This document shows positions 1-11,274 of a stretch of DNA of 64,000 nt, piece by piece. The first letter of the stretch is position 1. The number at the start of each line of letters is the position of its first letter. The stretch covers positions 7,192,001 through 7,256,000 of the forward strand of contig JAPYXD010000714.1 of assembly GCA_030998225.1 (NCBI GenBank). Direction: 5' to 3'. A program made the translations under genes and the position numbers. The notes below the pieces were generated by a model. It worked only from the letters and a program-made list of their open reading frames with translations. It was not told the origin of the DNA and made no database searches. The DNA comes from Diplolepis rosae. Lineage: Eukaryota > Arthropoda > Insecta > Hymenoptera > Diplolepididae.

Positions 1-819
1 CTCGTGTACGACTGATGGCAGTAGTTGTGGAGGGTTAGTTCTTATATAATTTGCGATAATTGCACGTGAGTCGACGCCATATTGGCTCCTAAGGGATTTG
101 AGATAATTACGTGTGAATCGACGCCATATAGGCTTCTAGATGATTTTCGGTGATACCAGTGATTGAATCTGTACTTTTTATTTAATGCTTGCGAACGTCA
201 TCTGGACGTCCAAGTAGGCTTAGTTGTCCATATTTTCACTATCACTGGCCTACCGCGGAAATGTGTTCAAGAGATTAATTAAAAAAGCTTAATAGCATAG
301 GATAGTTCGTCATGAAACCACGAGATAGTGGTATAAGCGCCATATCTTCTAAAGAGCCTGCGAATAAGAGACTCGAAAATAAAGTTATAATAAGATGATA
401 GGCAATTACAGTATTAAACCCACAGGGGTAAATGAACATTGTTCAATCGTTAAGTCAACTACGGAAAGTATGTACTAAATAAGGCCTATTGAATAAATAT
501 ATCTGATTTTCCTATGAATTGTGTATGGATTATTTCACGCACCCTTCGGGTCATAACATTAATATGTTATAAATAAAATAAAAATTAACATATCGAACTC
601 TTCCAGTTTCTTGCTATTTTTTTTAATATACACAGATATTCATTTCGTCTGATCTATTTGAGATTGAAACTTCGAGAGTTAATAAGGCAAAAGCGATTTA
701 AATAGAATTCATTGTACATTTTTTTTTATTAATGTGTTGTTCCAAACCAGGACAACTCATGAACTTGAAATAAAAGCTTTCTGATTATTATTTACATTTT
801 CTTTTAACAAGGTTACAAA
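1..819. other. AT-rich sequence without a recognised gene
   Basis: No open frame, RNA gene or clear LTR boundary is visible upstream of the gag remnant that starts at 820. It may hold the leader or an eroded 5' LTR of that element, but no terminal inverted dinucleotides or primer binding site could be identified. Confidence 0.4.
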
Positions 820-2142
820 ATGGCCAATCACAACGAAACAGTTAAGAAAATACTGAAACAGTCTCAGTCCTTGATGGCTAGAAATTTTAATATGGGTGAA
901 CATTTAAGAAATACGACCCAAGCAGCGGCAGCTGTAACAATAATTGATTCAGACGAAGAAGATATAGCCAAATTAGATGAAATGTTGTTAAAATTGAAAT
1001 CAATGGGTGTAAAGATAAAAAGTGTTGCGAATAATCAGGCTAAAGTAATAAACATAGTAAAGAAAAATTCCAAGAATGTATCTGATTTAAAGCATAATAC
1101 GGCAAAAAAATTTAACTAATTTACAGATTTAATTGCGGGTTGAATGGATAGCTGCGAGCAAATTCGTAAGGTGGAATGCGAATTTAAAAATTCAGAATCA
1201 GGAAAGAATGCAAATCGAGTGGAAGCTAAAGTCAATGCATTAAGTGAGGCTTCTGAAGAACTTCACTGCTTAAGTGTAGATCTCATTACTATTACTCATT
1301 ACTAAATGGTGCATGAAAAAAGATTAAAGCATCTTGGAGACCACCATTTCGTTTTAGAAAATAAACTAGAAAGAAACCAGGGAAGTTCTTCGGCAGCCTC
1401 GCCATGTCTGAAAATTAATCGCATGTCTAAATTTTCAGGACATAAGCGTGAAAGGCCAATGCGATTTATGAGAGATTTTGAACGCTGTATTTGTGCTATC
1501 GATGTAAATTCTAGTGATTTTAATTATGTAATTTTCGCATGTTTAGAAGGTATTGCAAGAGAGTGGTGGGAGCTGGTTTCCTTGGAGCATGAAACTGTAA
1601 GCTCTTTCAGAGAAAAATTTATAAACAAATATTGGAATGAGAATGTATGCTTCCAGATTAGTTTAGGATTAAAATTTGGAAGACACATTACCAATGAAAA
1701 TTTATCTAAAGTCGAATATGCGATAATAAAAATGATAAATAATGCAAGGAACTTAATCCCATCACCCTCAGAAAATGAAATCGTGTAAAAATCAAAGATC
1801 GTGGCTCGTCACAAAGGGCGTAACTATGCTCTTACGAGCCATATTGGTGCGAACCAGGCCCACGATTATAATAGGCACGATTATAACGCCCGACACTGTG
1901 ATCAAAGATTACATGATCGTGGATTCGTTCAGAATGGTGTATATTATCGGAATGATAGTTTAAACACCCCGTATAGAGGTGTCAACGAATCTAGGCAGTC
2001 TCGAAAGGCCCTTAGCGGGGCGCAGCGGGGAAACTCCGGAAACGCACCGAATGCGATAGGGCAGGTGCGTACGATTGCCAACGCACCAAGCACAATTCAT
2101 CGAAATTACTTTTGTTTATTTATATTTTTCAGTTCAATTTAA
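820..2142 (+). pseudogene. Ty3/gypsy-type gag remnant
   Basis: One reading frame runs through the whole interval and is broken by in-frame stops at 1117, 1141, 1303 and 1786. The central part (about 1415-1720) has the layout of a retrotransposon Gag capsid domain: a KFSG motif, then an F/L-rich helix, 'AREWW', and 'FREKF..KYW'. The N-terminal 99 residues are lysine-rich and acidic; the C-terminal part (1801-2142) is basic, rich in Asn, His, Arg and Tyr, as in nucleocapsid tails, but no intact CCHC knuckle is visible. No pol follows. It could be the gag of the env-bearing family found at 8-39 kb, but nothing in the window links the two. Confidence 0.65.
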
Positions 2143-2587
2143 AAGAAAAAGTTAGTTCAAAATCAAAATTCAGAGTTTCAAGTGGCGCCAATTTGTTAAT
2201 TAATAATATTTTCTATAATTTTGAGTTCTGACGATAGCGACATGCATACTCTTTATAAATCTGGTTGAATTGTTTGTTTTAGATACAACAATCACGTCAA
2301 ATCACGTCAGCCATGAAGCGATTCGTTTTTGCAGGCTTATCTTTGTAGCAACGCTATTTGTATACCAATAAACATTTCAGCACTAAATAAATCGATACTC
2401 CTTCTCTAAATCCTGTTAAACAGTAAGCTGAAAGTCGCTTGTTCATATGCTTAACAGTTTTCGTGATCTTTCCAAATCATTTCAGTCGATTATGGTAATC
2501 ATTAGAAGAGTGTATCACTATCAGTGACAACGGAACTCTACTAAATCGACCTTATTTATCAACCTATGATTTAGAATTAATTTAACG
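2143..2587. other. Gene-less spacer
   Basis: Nothing recognisable as a gene. A short string near 2183 (tggcgccaatttgtta) resembles a tRNA-primer binding site of LTR elements but lies 3' of gag, so it cannot serve the gag remnant upstream. Confidence 0.35.
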
Positions 2588-3060
2588 TTATTTAAAACTG
2601 TTACACACGGCTATTATCAATAAAATGGAAATCAAAAAGTAACAGATAATTACCCTTAAAAAATCCTCAATCAGATTCACCATTGTTCTCAGGGCTGTTT
2701 CGATGGAGCGACTGGCCCTATAGGCATGCTGATCTATGCGTTCTGGTTTTGCCGTCACGATCTTATCGCGGATGTATCTCTCTACGAGTCTCTCAACGGT
2801 TTTCAGTACGAAGGAGGTAAGGCTGATTGGTCGTAAATCCTTCGGGGACTCCATCCGTTTATGCCTCATTTACGTATAAAAATGACCTTTGTCCCTCTTC
2901 AAGCTTTTGAGACGTAACCCAGAAATAGCCTGGCCCTATCAAGTCTCACTAGCGGCCCTATGATGGGGTCTCCAGCCCTCTGTAGGAGGACCCAGTAAAT
3001 GCCATCCAGACCTGGGGACTTGAAGGGGTTAAAAGACTTCAAGGCCCATCAAACCCTGGC
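2588..3060 (-). pseudogene. Non-LTR retrotransposon reverse transcriptase fragment
   Basis: Read on the - strand this contains the N-terminal RT blocks of the R1/jockey type: an 'FKSPGLDGI' block (about 3000-3040), then after frame breaks 'DLRPISLTSFVLKTVERL' and 'QHAYRASRSIETAL'. These are conserved RT motifs of LINE ORF2 proteins. The YxDD catalytic block is not present; the homology stops at about 2650. It lies downstream of a separate ORF2 C-terminal piece (3230-3990), so it is out of the normal EN-RT-zinc finger order and probably comes from a second copy or a rearrangement. Confidence 0.75.
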
Positions 3061-3229
3061 TGGGAGGTGATCTCATGGGCCAGCCACCCACGTATTCCCA
3101 ATTGGGTCACGGTCAGCGGTCGGCCCTTCTGTATGCATCACTAGTTGCATTGGATAAGTTTCATAGTTCTTCCCTATTGCCTTTCTTGGCACTTCTGAAC
3201 CTTTCTCTGGTTTTTTATGGAACTTGTCA

Positions 3230-3990
3230 AGCTTCCCATTCCATCAGTGGGTCTCCCGCACCTTCTTGATTCAAGTCGCGCACGACTTTTCCGTCATCCG
3301 TTCGCCCGGGACTTCCATCCGCGGCCACACGCCCGTTAGGTAGACCGACTAGCCGCGCCAGCTTGTGAAGGAATAAAGCGATTTCTCCCCCAAACGACGC
3401 GGAAAGCCAAGTCCGCCCACGACGCAGGACCGCGGGTGCAGGCACGTCCATCGAGCTCCCTCGTCTTCATCACCAGAGTGACGAATGACTCGATAAGTAT
3501 CCATTTTCGTTCAGACCGGAACGTCGTGCCAGGGGTGAGTTGTGCGCCCTCTTCCCGACCGACAGCCTCTCTTGCCACGCCCCACCTGGCACCAAATAAG
3601 AGTGTGTGCTCTGCATAGTCCACAAGGGATCCGCAGTAGCTACACGACTCGTCGTCTCTTTTCTTGTAGCACTTCAGGTACGCATTAAAGCAGCCGTGGC
3701 CTGCAAGTGCTTGCGCCAGGTAAAAGCCGACTTGACCGTGCTTTCTATCCAGCCAGGTGGTGAGCTCCGGGATTAGACGGTGTGTCCATCTCTCGGATTG
3801 GTCACCATGCTATCTCGTCTGCCATTCTTCGAAGAGGCTGCGCCTTCCATCCTTGCGGATGGCCTCCTTCGCACGAGCAATTTCCTGCAGGTTGGTTACG
3901 CAGGTGAGCTCCTTAGGGAGCTGAAAGGTCTCTTTCCTTTCCTCCGCCAATAAGTCAATTGGCGGGACGCTCGCCAGGACCAGCGCAGCA
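3230..3990 (-). pseudogene. Non-LTR ORF2 C-terminal region (zinc-finger tail)
   Basis: Read on the - strand, the conserved C-terminal tail of R1/jockey ORF2 is visible: a Cys-x2-Cys pair followed by 'DYAEHTLLFGARW' (about 3560-3640), the CCHC-like motif that follows the RT/RNase H part. Stops and frame changes interrupt it. It directly follows the endonuclease fragment at 3998-4324, so the RT domain has been deleted from this copy. GC content is clearly higher than in the flanks, as across the whole LINE. Confidence 0.65.
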
Positions 3991-3997
3991 GCAGTTT

Positions 3998-4324
3998 TTA
4001 GGTCTGTGGAATAGCACTCCCAGTTTGTTTTTCTCGGGTTTCTGTCCCATGTAGAACCAGAAATCCTGTATTTAGAATACCCAAGTCAGTAGTGATTAGA
4101 TAATCCACTAGGTGCTCAGCTCTTCTGTTGGTGTCCGTGCTACCACACAGTTTATGGTGGGAGTTTGCATCGCACCCCAAGAGCAGGGGCAGGCCTCTTT
4201 CCTTACAGTAGTCCACTAGTGAGCTGACTTCCTCGGGTGGATAGGATGCACTATCATAAGAAAAGTATGCCGATCCTATGACTAGGTTACAAATCCCCCC
4301 CCCCCCCGAATCCCATAATTCCAT
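3998..4324 (-). pseudogene. Non-LTR retrotransposon endonuclease (EEP) fragment
   Basis: A 108-residue - strand frame with the apurinic-like endonuclease signature of LINE ORF2: 'LLLGCDANSHH', 'GSTDTNRRAE' and 'DLGILNTG', corresponding to the metal- and substrate-binding core of the EEP fold. In active elements this nicks the target DNA to prime reverse transcription. The N-terminal part of the endonuclease is missing and a run of about ten C (4297-4306 on +) sits at the start of the frame. The copy is truncated on both sides. Confidence 0.75.
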
Positions 4325-4457
4325 ATTTGTTCATCCAAGGTTCTTGGATAAGTGAGATGCCTGTGTGGATCACAGCTATGCTTTTCTGTAAAACCGCCGA
4401 AGCGCTTTTGCTTTGATGCAAGTTAGGATGGATAATGGTTGAGCCGAATTCAGCCAT

Positions 4458-5195
4458 TTAGGGCTGCTCCGGCCTCTCCGTTTCCATGGCAAGCTCCTCC
4501 TCTCGAGTGATTACCCTAAAGGTAATTTGGCCGAGATGGTAGAAGGGCCTGTCGTTAAAGCCTGTTAAAGCTCTCGCCTGAGACTCAGGGACCTGAACGA
4601 TTTGGAGATATTTAAATCCAATCGTCGCGTTAGCCTCCTGAGATGTCTCATGCCTGACAATACGAAAGGATGATGTTCTCAGCGAGTGGTTGAACCCTTC
4701 CGGACGCCGTAGGACGACAGCCGGGTCCTCCGGTTCCCCGGAGATCCAAGCTGTCGCCTTTAGCATCTTTTGGAGTATCTCCACCCCGCTCACTTTCAGG
4801 TTAACGCCTTCCCAGATCCTGAGCTCGGCCACCGGTTTGGTAAACCATGCTTTAGACTCTGGGTTTGACGCCACAAAAATAAATACTCCTCCCCTAGAAA
4901 AGGAAGTCTCAAATCTCGGACAATTGCTGGCCGGTTCTTTATCCAGAGCCACGGTCACGGCCTCCCTGAAGAGTTCGAACTGCTCTTTCGACAGGACCGA
5001 CTCCGGGTAACAGACTTCCGCCACTATCACCGTCAGAAGATTGGTCCTCTGAGCAGCCGAAAGCCCGACCCCTGACAGCTTTGTATTCGATGGTAGGCAT
5101 TCCAGCTTGGGCCTGTTTGAGCTCCTCATCCCTTCCGGGAGGAGGGGGGTGTCCTTAGAGTCCTTCCGTCTCTTGGGGGGTACTTCACTCGCCAC
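4458..5195 (-). pseudogene. Non-LTR retrotransposon ORF1 (DUF4780-like)
   Basis: A 245-residue - strand open frame beginning with a non-ATG codon at 5195, so the true start is lost or lies upstream. The layout 'RFETSFSRGGVFIFVASN' then 'WEGVNLKV..GVEIL' and a later 'FYHLGQITFRV' matches the DUF4780-type ORF1 of R1/jockey-like LINEs in insects, a probable RNA-binding gag-like protein. It lies 5' of the endonuclease piece in the order expected for ORF1-ORF2. The frame is still open over its length, which suggests a comparatively young insertion, but the downstream ORF2 is broken. Confidence 0.65.
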
Positions 5196-5937
5196 TGGAG
5201 GCCTATGACCTGTGGCACCACCAGCCGCTTCATTTGCGCGAAGGGCCTATCGCCTTGAAATCTTCGTGGCAAGGTGCTACTGCCATGCACACCACACAAT
5301 TCGAACAAGTTTTTTTTTTAATCACAAGGTAAAAAGAGACAATCGTAAGCTACCTACGATCCTGCGGTGTTCTCGCCATCTTCCTCGCCCAGACATCTTC
5401 GAGTCTCCCCGCGTTTTCCTTGTTTTTTTTAGGACAAAGACCCGGAGGTAATCTGGCTTCTTACCAGCAATCGGACCGAACGTCGAACAGAGAATGGATT
5501 AAAAAATGGTGAGATCGCTTCGGAAGGCGGTAGTGCTCACATAGTTTAATGACGCTACCAACATTAGCATCAAATTCGTAGTGGCGAGTAACAGATGGCG
5601 AAGGTATGCCAATCTTCAGCGCCGCCACGTAGCTATTGGCGGAATTAACCTCGTCGCACAGGTAAGTTTGTCGACAACCTGTCAACGGTTCGACGACGAG
5701 CTCCTCTCCTTGGTGTGAACAAAACTTCTGATATGCCCGTTGGGAATAGGTGCCTGTGAAATCTAACCTCTTCCTTTAGGTAACTTGTCACATTTGATAC
5801 TTGCAAAGTAAAGTCAAAGTCAGGAGCCTATCGAGCATATTACGCTCGACTTCTGACCTACAAGTGACACAGACAGGCTTGGGCATGATTCTCTGCTCGA
5901 GGTTAATAATTCCAATAATTTTATACAGAAATTTATT
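5196..5937. other. Gene-less stretch upstream of the LINE
   Basis: On the - strand this would be the 5' flank or 5' UTR of the LINE. GC content drops after about 5400. No protein family is recognised in the short frames. Confidence 0.35.
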
Positions 5938-6460
5938 TTATGTGCCTCCGGCGCGGAAACTCGTTTTTCCGCTACAGTTTAGAGTCGCACAATGTTGTGT
6001 ATTTTGCTACAGAGGAATATAATGTAATAATTGAACTGCGCATGCGCCTACAGCCATACAGCGAAGCGTAATCTTCTTCTTATTCTTCTTCTTCTTCGTA
6101 CAGCGTTTGCACCCTACTGACACAGCCTTGTACATTGGAACTGCGCATGCTCTATTACAATACGCTTCTACTACACAAGATCGATAAAATCAAAATGGCC
6201 GTGACTAGTCGCGAAATATAAAGTGTAATGGCTAGCGCCGCAAACAACTACAATACTAGATCAGATTCCACGGTACGCATAAAAACTCGTATACGCACCG
6301 AAGTCACATAAAATAGAATACGTGCCAATGCACACAATTCGGGAAATTACGAGACACGCTTAAAATTCTCGCAGGACTGATCGCGCCTTGGCTTCGTACT
6401 CCCGCGACCATTGTCGCTTGTTGCGTAATAACCCTCATTGTGCTCCTAGGCACGTAATAA
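5938..6460 (+). repeat. Short inverted-repeat element, copy 1
   Basis: One of three copies of the same roughly 460-540 bp non-coding element (others at 21862-22300 and 48455-48997; a fragment at 34471). Ends are TTATGTGCCT at the left and AGGCACGTAATA at the right, inverted to each other. Inside are a TTC-rich microsatellite, 'CACAATTCGGGAAATTACGAGAC' truncated here to a shared core, and 'GACTGATCGCGCCTTGG'. No coding capacity, so it is most likely a MITE-like non-autonomous DNA element. Confidence 0.65.
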
Positions 6461-6770
6461 ACTATTCAACTTCAGTGTGAAGTTTTTAAATAAACCCGAT
6501 TTTAGCGGTTTATCCTCATTTTTTGCGATATTTTCGAAAATTATTAGACTTATTATAATATCCAGATGCGTATTCGATATTAGTGTCAAAAATTTAATGA
6601 AAACATGTGTCACTTGTTTTCCAAAAAAAGATTACACCTATTTTTTTATTCCGTTTTAAAAAATCTTAAAAACCTGACATGTAAGCCAAAAATTAGGTGA
6701 ATAGCCCTCCCTTTAAATAAAGTGGAGTTTATCTGATATCAATTTCCCAACAGTGTTATTTTTCTTTCAG

Positions 6771-6901
6771 ATGGAATCAGCTCGACGTTGGAATTGTAGT
6801 ATTGTCAATTGTTGGAATTATCCTTGAGGAAGTTGAATCAAAAGTTATTCCGATTAATCCCACTATAGTTAGAGTAATGCGTGTCTTACGCATAGCAAGA
6901 G
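6771..6901 (+). CDS. Ca-alpha1T: T-type (CaV3) calcium channel alpha-1 subunit, exon for repeat IV S3-S4
   Basis: A 131-bp exon after a clear acceptor (TTTTTCTTTCAG) and before a GTGAGT donor. It encodes '[18 protein letters not shown]' (repeat IV S3), an acidic S3-S4 loop, and the first half of the S4 voltage sensor with Arg spaced every third residue ('[11 protein letters not shown]'). The 'PINPTI' ahead of S4 is typical of CaV3, not of CaV1/2 or NaV. The exon ends with the first base of a codon and continues in phase at 47444. The pore-forming subunit conducts low-voltage-activated Ca2+ current in the plasma membrane of neurons. Neighbouring exons lie outside the window. Confidence 0.92.
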
Positions 6902-8009
6902 GTGAGTTATATATACTTTTCTAGTCTGAAAGTAAGGAAAATTATTATGCCAAACCTGTGGCAGAGGACGTTTATAGCTGCTGTTGCCTCTGAGAAATAT
7001 TGCAGAATAGTTTTAGATATTCAAAACATGCTGGATAAATTTTGTAGGAGTTATAAAAATGTGAGGAACGGAAGACATTTCAACAATTTATAAATTACTA
7101 TTCTAACCTCTACTTTCGTATAGCTTTTATTACCTAGTATCAAGATTTCAGTTTTCACGAAAAAATCGTAGCACGCATCAATCAGAAAAAGGATAAGGCT
7201 CATATCTGAAATTAGTTTAATGTATCGAAGGGACAGTCCAAGAAGTTTACTGTATGGTGATTAAGAAGTAAATTGTGTGACCCCGTTTCGATTGCGAAAT
7301 AATGACAAGCACAGGAGGTGAATCTGAGGCCTATATATAATAATTGATTCTCCTATGGTGATAGCCAGTTTTTCAAATCTGCATGAAAGCACGTGATTAA
7401 CATGTATTCTCATTGTAACGTACGGTTATTTCGAATTTGAAAAAAAGAAACAAAATATTCAAAATCATTTATCACACGTGAAGACTATTCAAGCTATAGC
7501 AGTCTTTGTAAAATACAAATTTGATTATTATTCACGGAATTCGAGATTTCTCTTCATGTCCTCGTGGCTATCATTACTAACAAGTAAACCTAGGAAACTG
7601 TCACTCGCCAATTTTGATAGAACTTTGAAAATTTGTACTGTTAGGGAAAATAATCGACACGCATTTTTTTTACATCTGTGGAGGCTGAAATTTGAGTGTA
7701 GTAAGTACCTCTTGTATATTAGGGGCAATTTCCGTTATTGAGTGGAATGAGTCAAGTGGTTTAATGGGCGAGACGCTTTTGACGGGTTTTGGATATCGCT
7801 GAATCCAAACCTAAGGTTGGGATTCTAAAATTAAAAATGGCGAACCTAAAATTGTTCTTAGTCCTTGCATGTGAGGGGTGGATTTCATATTTGAACTGGA
7901 ATCAGTTGACTGATTCAAAAAGTGAATGCTTTTAAAAGGTTTTTCATGTAGCTAAATTCAAATTTGAGACCAAAATCACAGAATATAAAATTAATAGGTC
8001 TTTGCATAT
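6902..8009 (+). other. Start of the 40.5-kb intron, gene-less
   Basis: From the GTGAGT donor to the first retroelement fragment. AT-rich; no coding signal or recognised repeat boundary. Confidence 0.6.
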
Positions 8010-8692
8010 GAAACCGCTGTACAAGCACAGATGGCAGGAGCTAAAGTCTTGGAAACACTTTCCACGTAATATAAATTTTTATAAGAGAAATTAGAAAAAT
8101 GCTTAAAAACGGAATTAAAATTTTTTAATATAAGTGATAATAACAATAAAAAAGCTTTACAAAAATGGACTAATTCATTTTAAAGGTATTTTCAAAGAGA
8201 ACATCAAGCTCATAACGGCCGCAAAAAAATAACCCTTAAACATTTTCACAAATCTACGATATTATAAGATTACGTTTTATATAAAATATTACAGCATGTT
8301 ATTTATAATTTACTGATATGAAATATCGCAATCACGCATTAAAATTATTGATGTATTTGAGTATATAACAAAAAAAAAATCATATGTAACCTTATGTTGA
8401 GTTCATACTATTTAAAAAACAAACTATGTAATAATTGATAACAAAAATTTTAATATTAAGATTATATAAATTTTTACAACATCCAACAAATATGTTAATA
8501 TTGGAATGGATCAAATAGTGAAAAGAAAAAAATACAAATTGTGAAACAAACGTCGAAATGAATGTTATATTTATCATTCACATGTTGCTATTATATCAGA
8601 AAAAGAATGTGAATGTATTTCTTTAAAACATAAATTAATGTATTCTTCTTCCGACGATTCGATTGCGGAAGCCGTGCCCCGCGCTTGAACTG
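8010..8692 (+). pseudogene. E1 copy: remnant of dsRBD/zinc-knuckle gene and 3' UTR
   Basis: Homologous to 20060-20665: the tail of the dsRNA-binding domain (matching 'AKVLETLST'), its lysine-rich linker and a decayed CCHC knuckle (about 8030-8235), followed by the AT-rich 3' UTR of the family. Frameshifts and stops are present throughout. The 5' side is truncated near 8010; nothing more of this copy is seen upstream. Confidence 0.65.
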
Positions 8693-8702
8693 AGGGGGGA
8701 GG
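8693..8702 (+). promoter_or_regulatory. Polypurine tract of E1
   Basis: GAGGGGGGAGG-type purine run immediately 5' of the LTR start, the primer site for plus-strand DNA synthesis in LTR elements. The same tract precedes all four LTRs of this family. Confidence 0.75.
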
Positions 8703-9260
8703 TGTCACGTCCCGCGACGTATTTGAATCTATTGAATACATACAGGCTGGATTGAGTTAGAAATTTATGAGAAAATCGATAAATGGGAATAAGGAGTAGA
8801 GGAAGTAGGGAGCAGTATAGGGCCCCTTCTCCTATAAGAAGATATGACTACGTCACGATTTTCGCCGATCGTCAATTTGTATGTAAAAATATAAAAGGGG
8901 CCCACACCAAGAGCAAGCAGTCAGTTAATTCTTCGTCTGGTTCGACAATTGAATTTTCCTTCTAAATTATCACCGGTCTCGCGATAATGGTTCAGTACGG
9001 TATTTCCAATTTAACTCCGAAAATCTCTTAGTTTGAGATTAATAAAATTCGACCGGGACAATTTAACATCCAAAATCGAGAGTCGTAAAAGTCATCGTGG
9101 ACTTGTATGGATCTTTGTAAAGATCTTCGAACAGTGTCATAAATTAGGATCACCGTATTTACGGGATATACCTGTGCGGCCTATATCTCCGTCTCTCTCA
9201 CATACCTTGACTACACCAGTGGGGATCCTGCGTACCACGTATTCACCGCCGTGTTGATTA
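8703..9260 (+). repeat. LTR of E1 (subfamily A)
   Basis: Begins TGTCACGTCCCGCGACG right after the polypurine tract, making it a 3' LTR on the + strand. It is about 90% identical by eye to the LTR at 20677-21250. A TATA-like 'AAAATATAAAAGG' lies near 8887 and an AATAAA near 9040. Similarity to the 20677 copy stops at about 9260 ('ATAAAGGT'). The expected ...GTAACA end seen in the LTR at 16815-17408 is not found here, so the right boundary is uncertain. Confidence 0.75.
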
Positions 9261-9398
9261 ACTCTCTACATAAAGGTACTGACCCCCCCCCACTCACACT
9301 CCCAATCCCTCTCCCTCTCTCTCCCGCTTTCCGCACTCTCTCTATTGCCTGCCTCTCTCTCGCCCAAGTACCAACCAGCCTGTGCCTACCTCTATATA
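9261..9398. repeat. C/CT-rich low-complexity sequence
   Basis: Runs of C, 'CTCTCCCTCTCTCTCCC' and similar between the E1 LTR and the next transposon end. Confidence 0.6.
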
Positions 9399-10250
9399 CA
9401 GGGTGTCTAAAAAGTCCCGGGACGGTTGGATATTTCCTCAGGTAAAATATTTTTCAAAAAAGTGAAGGTCATTCCTGAAGTAAATTTCAACGAGGAATTC
9501 AATGGTGACCTTCATTTTGACCTTGAAGTCCTTTGACCTTTGAAGGTCAAATTTGTTTTTTTAAAATGAAAACCCCCTTTTTTCATATCTGCAATCGATA
9601 GAGCGAAAAATACTACGTTCAAGTACGTAACCAAGTCATAGGTCAATTGTAACGTTCCAGGTCAGTTAAAGGTTATTTGAAATTAACAACATTTTCCAAG
9701 AGGTCAGTGTAATTCCTGAAGTAAATTTCAACGAGAAATTCATTGGTAAGCTCTGTATTCATCTTAGTTACAGCGTTTTTAATATTGTAAAATCATATGT
9801 ATAGGAAATTTTTCATTAAAAGTTCCAGGAGTTCGGGTGAGAGTTCTGTTCCTCCCCAAAGAGTTATATCGATAAGTCATATACCGTTTTTCGATACCTA
9901 AGTCAATACCTAAGGCGATACCATAAGTCCTATACCGTTTTTCTATCTCCATACGAATATTACGAATCGAAACTAAATTCACGTATTACGAGTACATACT
10001 TACTATCTTTCGCTAAAAGATTATTATGGCGCAAGCTAGACTTTCGGAACGAGAGAGGGTATCTGTATTAATGATGCGTGGTTGGGGAGATCGAGTTCGA
10101 CCTTATGTACAAGTTCGTTTGCTTTTTAATCGCACTTTTCGTAATGGAGAAGGGTTAAATCCTGTCTCAAAATCAACAATTGAAAGAACTGTAAGGCGTT
10201 TTACGAATCATGGATACATTTCCAATTTTGAATAATTCCCCTGGGATAAG
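9399..10250 (+). mobile_element. 5' part of a Tc1/mariner-superfamily DNA transposon
   Basis: Starts with CAGGGTGTCTAAAAAGTCCC, the type of end seen on insect IS630/Tc1-like elements with DUF4817-type transposases. It contains two copies of a 'TTCCTGAAGTAAATTTCAACG' motif core near 9470 and 9714. A 69-residue frame (10026-10235) has the N-terminal helix-turn-helix of such transposases ('ERERVSVLM', 'STIERTVRRF'). The catalytic domain is absent: sequence passes into retroelement E2 at about 10390. Confidence 0.6.
10026..10235 (+). pseudogene. Transposase N-terminal helix-turn-helix (DUF4817-like), truncated
   Basis: 69 residues from an ATG inside the transposon end at 9399. It shows the order Glu-Arg-rich helix, 'GWGDRVRPYVQVRLLFN', then a second helix-turn-helix 'VSKSTIERTVRRF'. 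These bind the transposon ends in full-length proteins. No DDE catalytic triad remains. Confidence 0.6.
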
Positions 10251-10404
10251 AAAGAAATTTGTTATATATTCACTCTGCCAAACCAATAAAATGTTGGTTC
10301 CTGAGTTATTAGAGTGAAAACTCTAGACTCGAAAAACAATCTTTTTAAATTATCCTTCTGACAATTTAAAACTTATGTGACTTTAGACATCACACTAGTA
10401 CGAT

Positions 10405-11149
10405 AGCAGATGCTTTCGTAAAAAATTTATTTGCATATTTGGATCACCGAAATGAGTACTTACTGAACAAGGCAGAGGTTTTAAAAGTAATTTATTGAAA
10501 AGATTGGCAAAATGTTTTAGACTTAAACAATTTCGTACCACAGCTTTTCACACTCAATCAAACGGCTCATTAGAACGTTCACATCGTGTTTTAGGAGAAT
10601 ATCTCAAACAATTGGTTGCAAAAAATTCAGAATGGGATAATTGGCTTGAACTAGCAATGTTCTGGTATAATACTAGTGTACATGAAGGCACAAAATGCAC
10701 ACCCTATGAATTGCTTTTTGGTAAACTGGCTCTTGAACCTTCCAGTGAACCTTTATAAAAACAAGAAAAATTACAAACATATTATTATTTAATAACATAT
10801 TATTACATAACAATATTATTACATAACATATTTAATAACATATTATTTAGTTAATTTCGTAACACAACTACATGAAATGCGAACACAAGCAAGAGAGAAT
10901 CTTATTTCAGCAAAAGAAAAATCGAAATTATATTATGATAAGAAAATAAATCCTTTAGAAGTAAAAATTGGAGATAACGTATTTTTATTAAAAGAAGGTA
11001 AAATTAAAAAACTTGACAGCCATTATACAGTGCCTTATGAAATATTGGAAGTGTTAGGAAAAGAGAATGTCAAAATAAGCTACAAAGGCAAACCTACTGT
11101 AGTTCACATTAATAGACTAAAACGATCACATGTGCAAGTACAAAATTAA
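10405..11149 (+). pseudogene. E2 copy: Ty3/gypsy integrase (core and GPY/F C-terminus)
   Basis: Begins in mid-core with frameshifted 'VLTEQGR': the second catalytic Asp is Glu here (gaa). It continues in frame from about 10495 through 'TAFHTQSNGSLERSHRVL', which holds the catalytic Glu, and 'TPYELLFGK'. A stop at 10756 and an AT-rich ATAACATATTATT expansion (10770-10860) interrupt it. The last part (10877-11149) is the C-terminal GPY/F module ('HYTVPYEILEVLGKENVKI', then 'VHINRLK'); the Gly of GPY is Val. Integrase joins the cDNA to host DNA. RT, protease and gag of this copy are missing. The same segment occurs in E4 at 23580-26340. Confidence 0.88.
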
Positions 11150-11274
11150 TTAAAATGAAACAAAATATCTTTACTTTAATTATAAAAATATATATCTTAC
11201 ACATAAAATAAAAAATATATATATAAAACAAAATAAAAATGAAATTTCAGACATAACACATTATTCCAGATATA

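Noticed and set aside
9251..9445. Pro/Leu/Ser-rich frame after the E1 LTR
   Set aside because: Generated by the C/CT-rich low-complexity run; runs straight into a transposon end.
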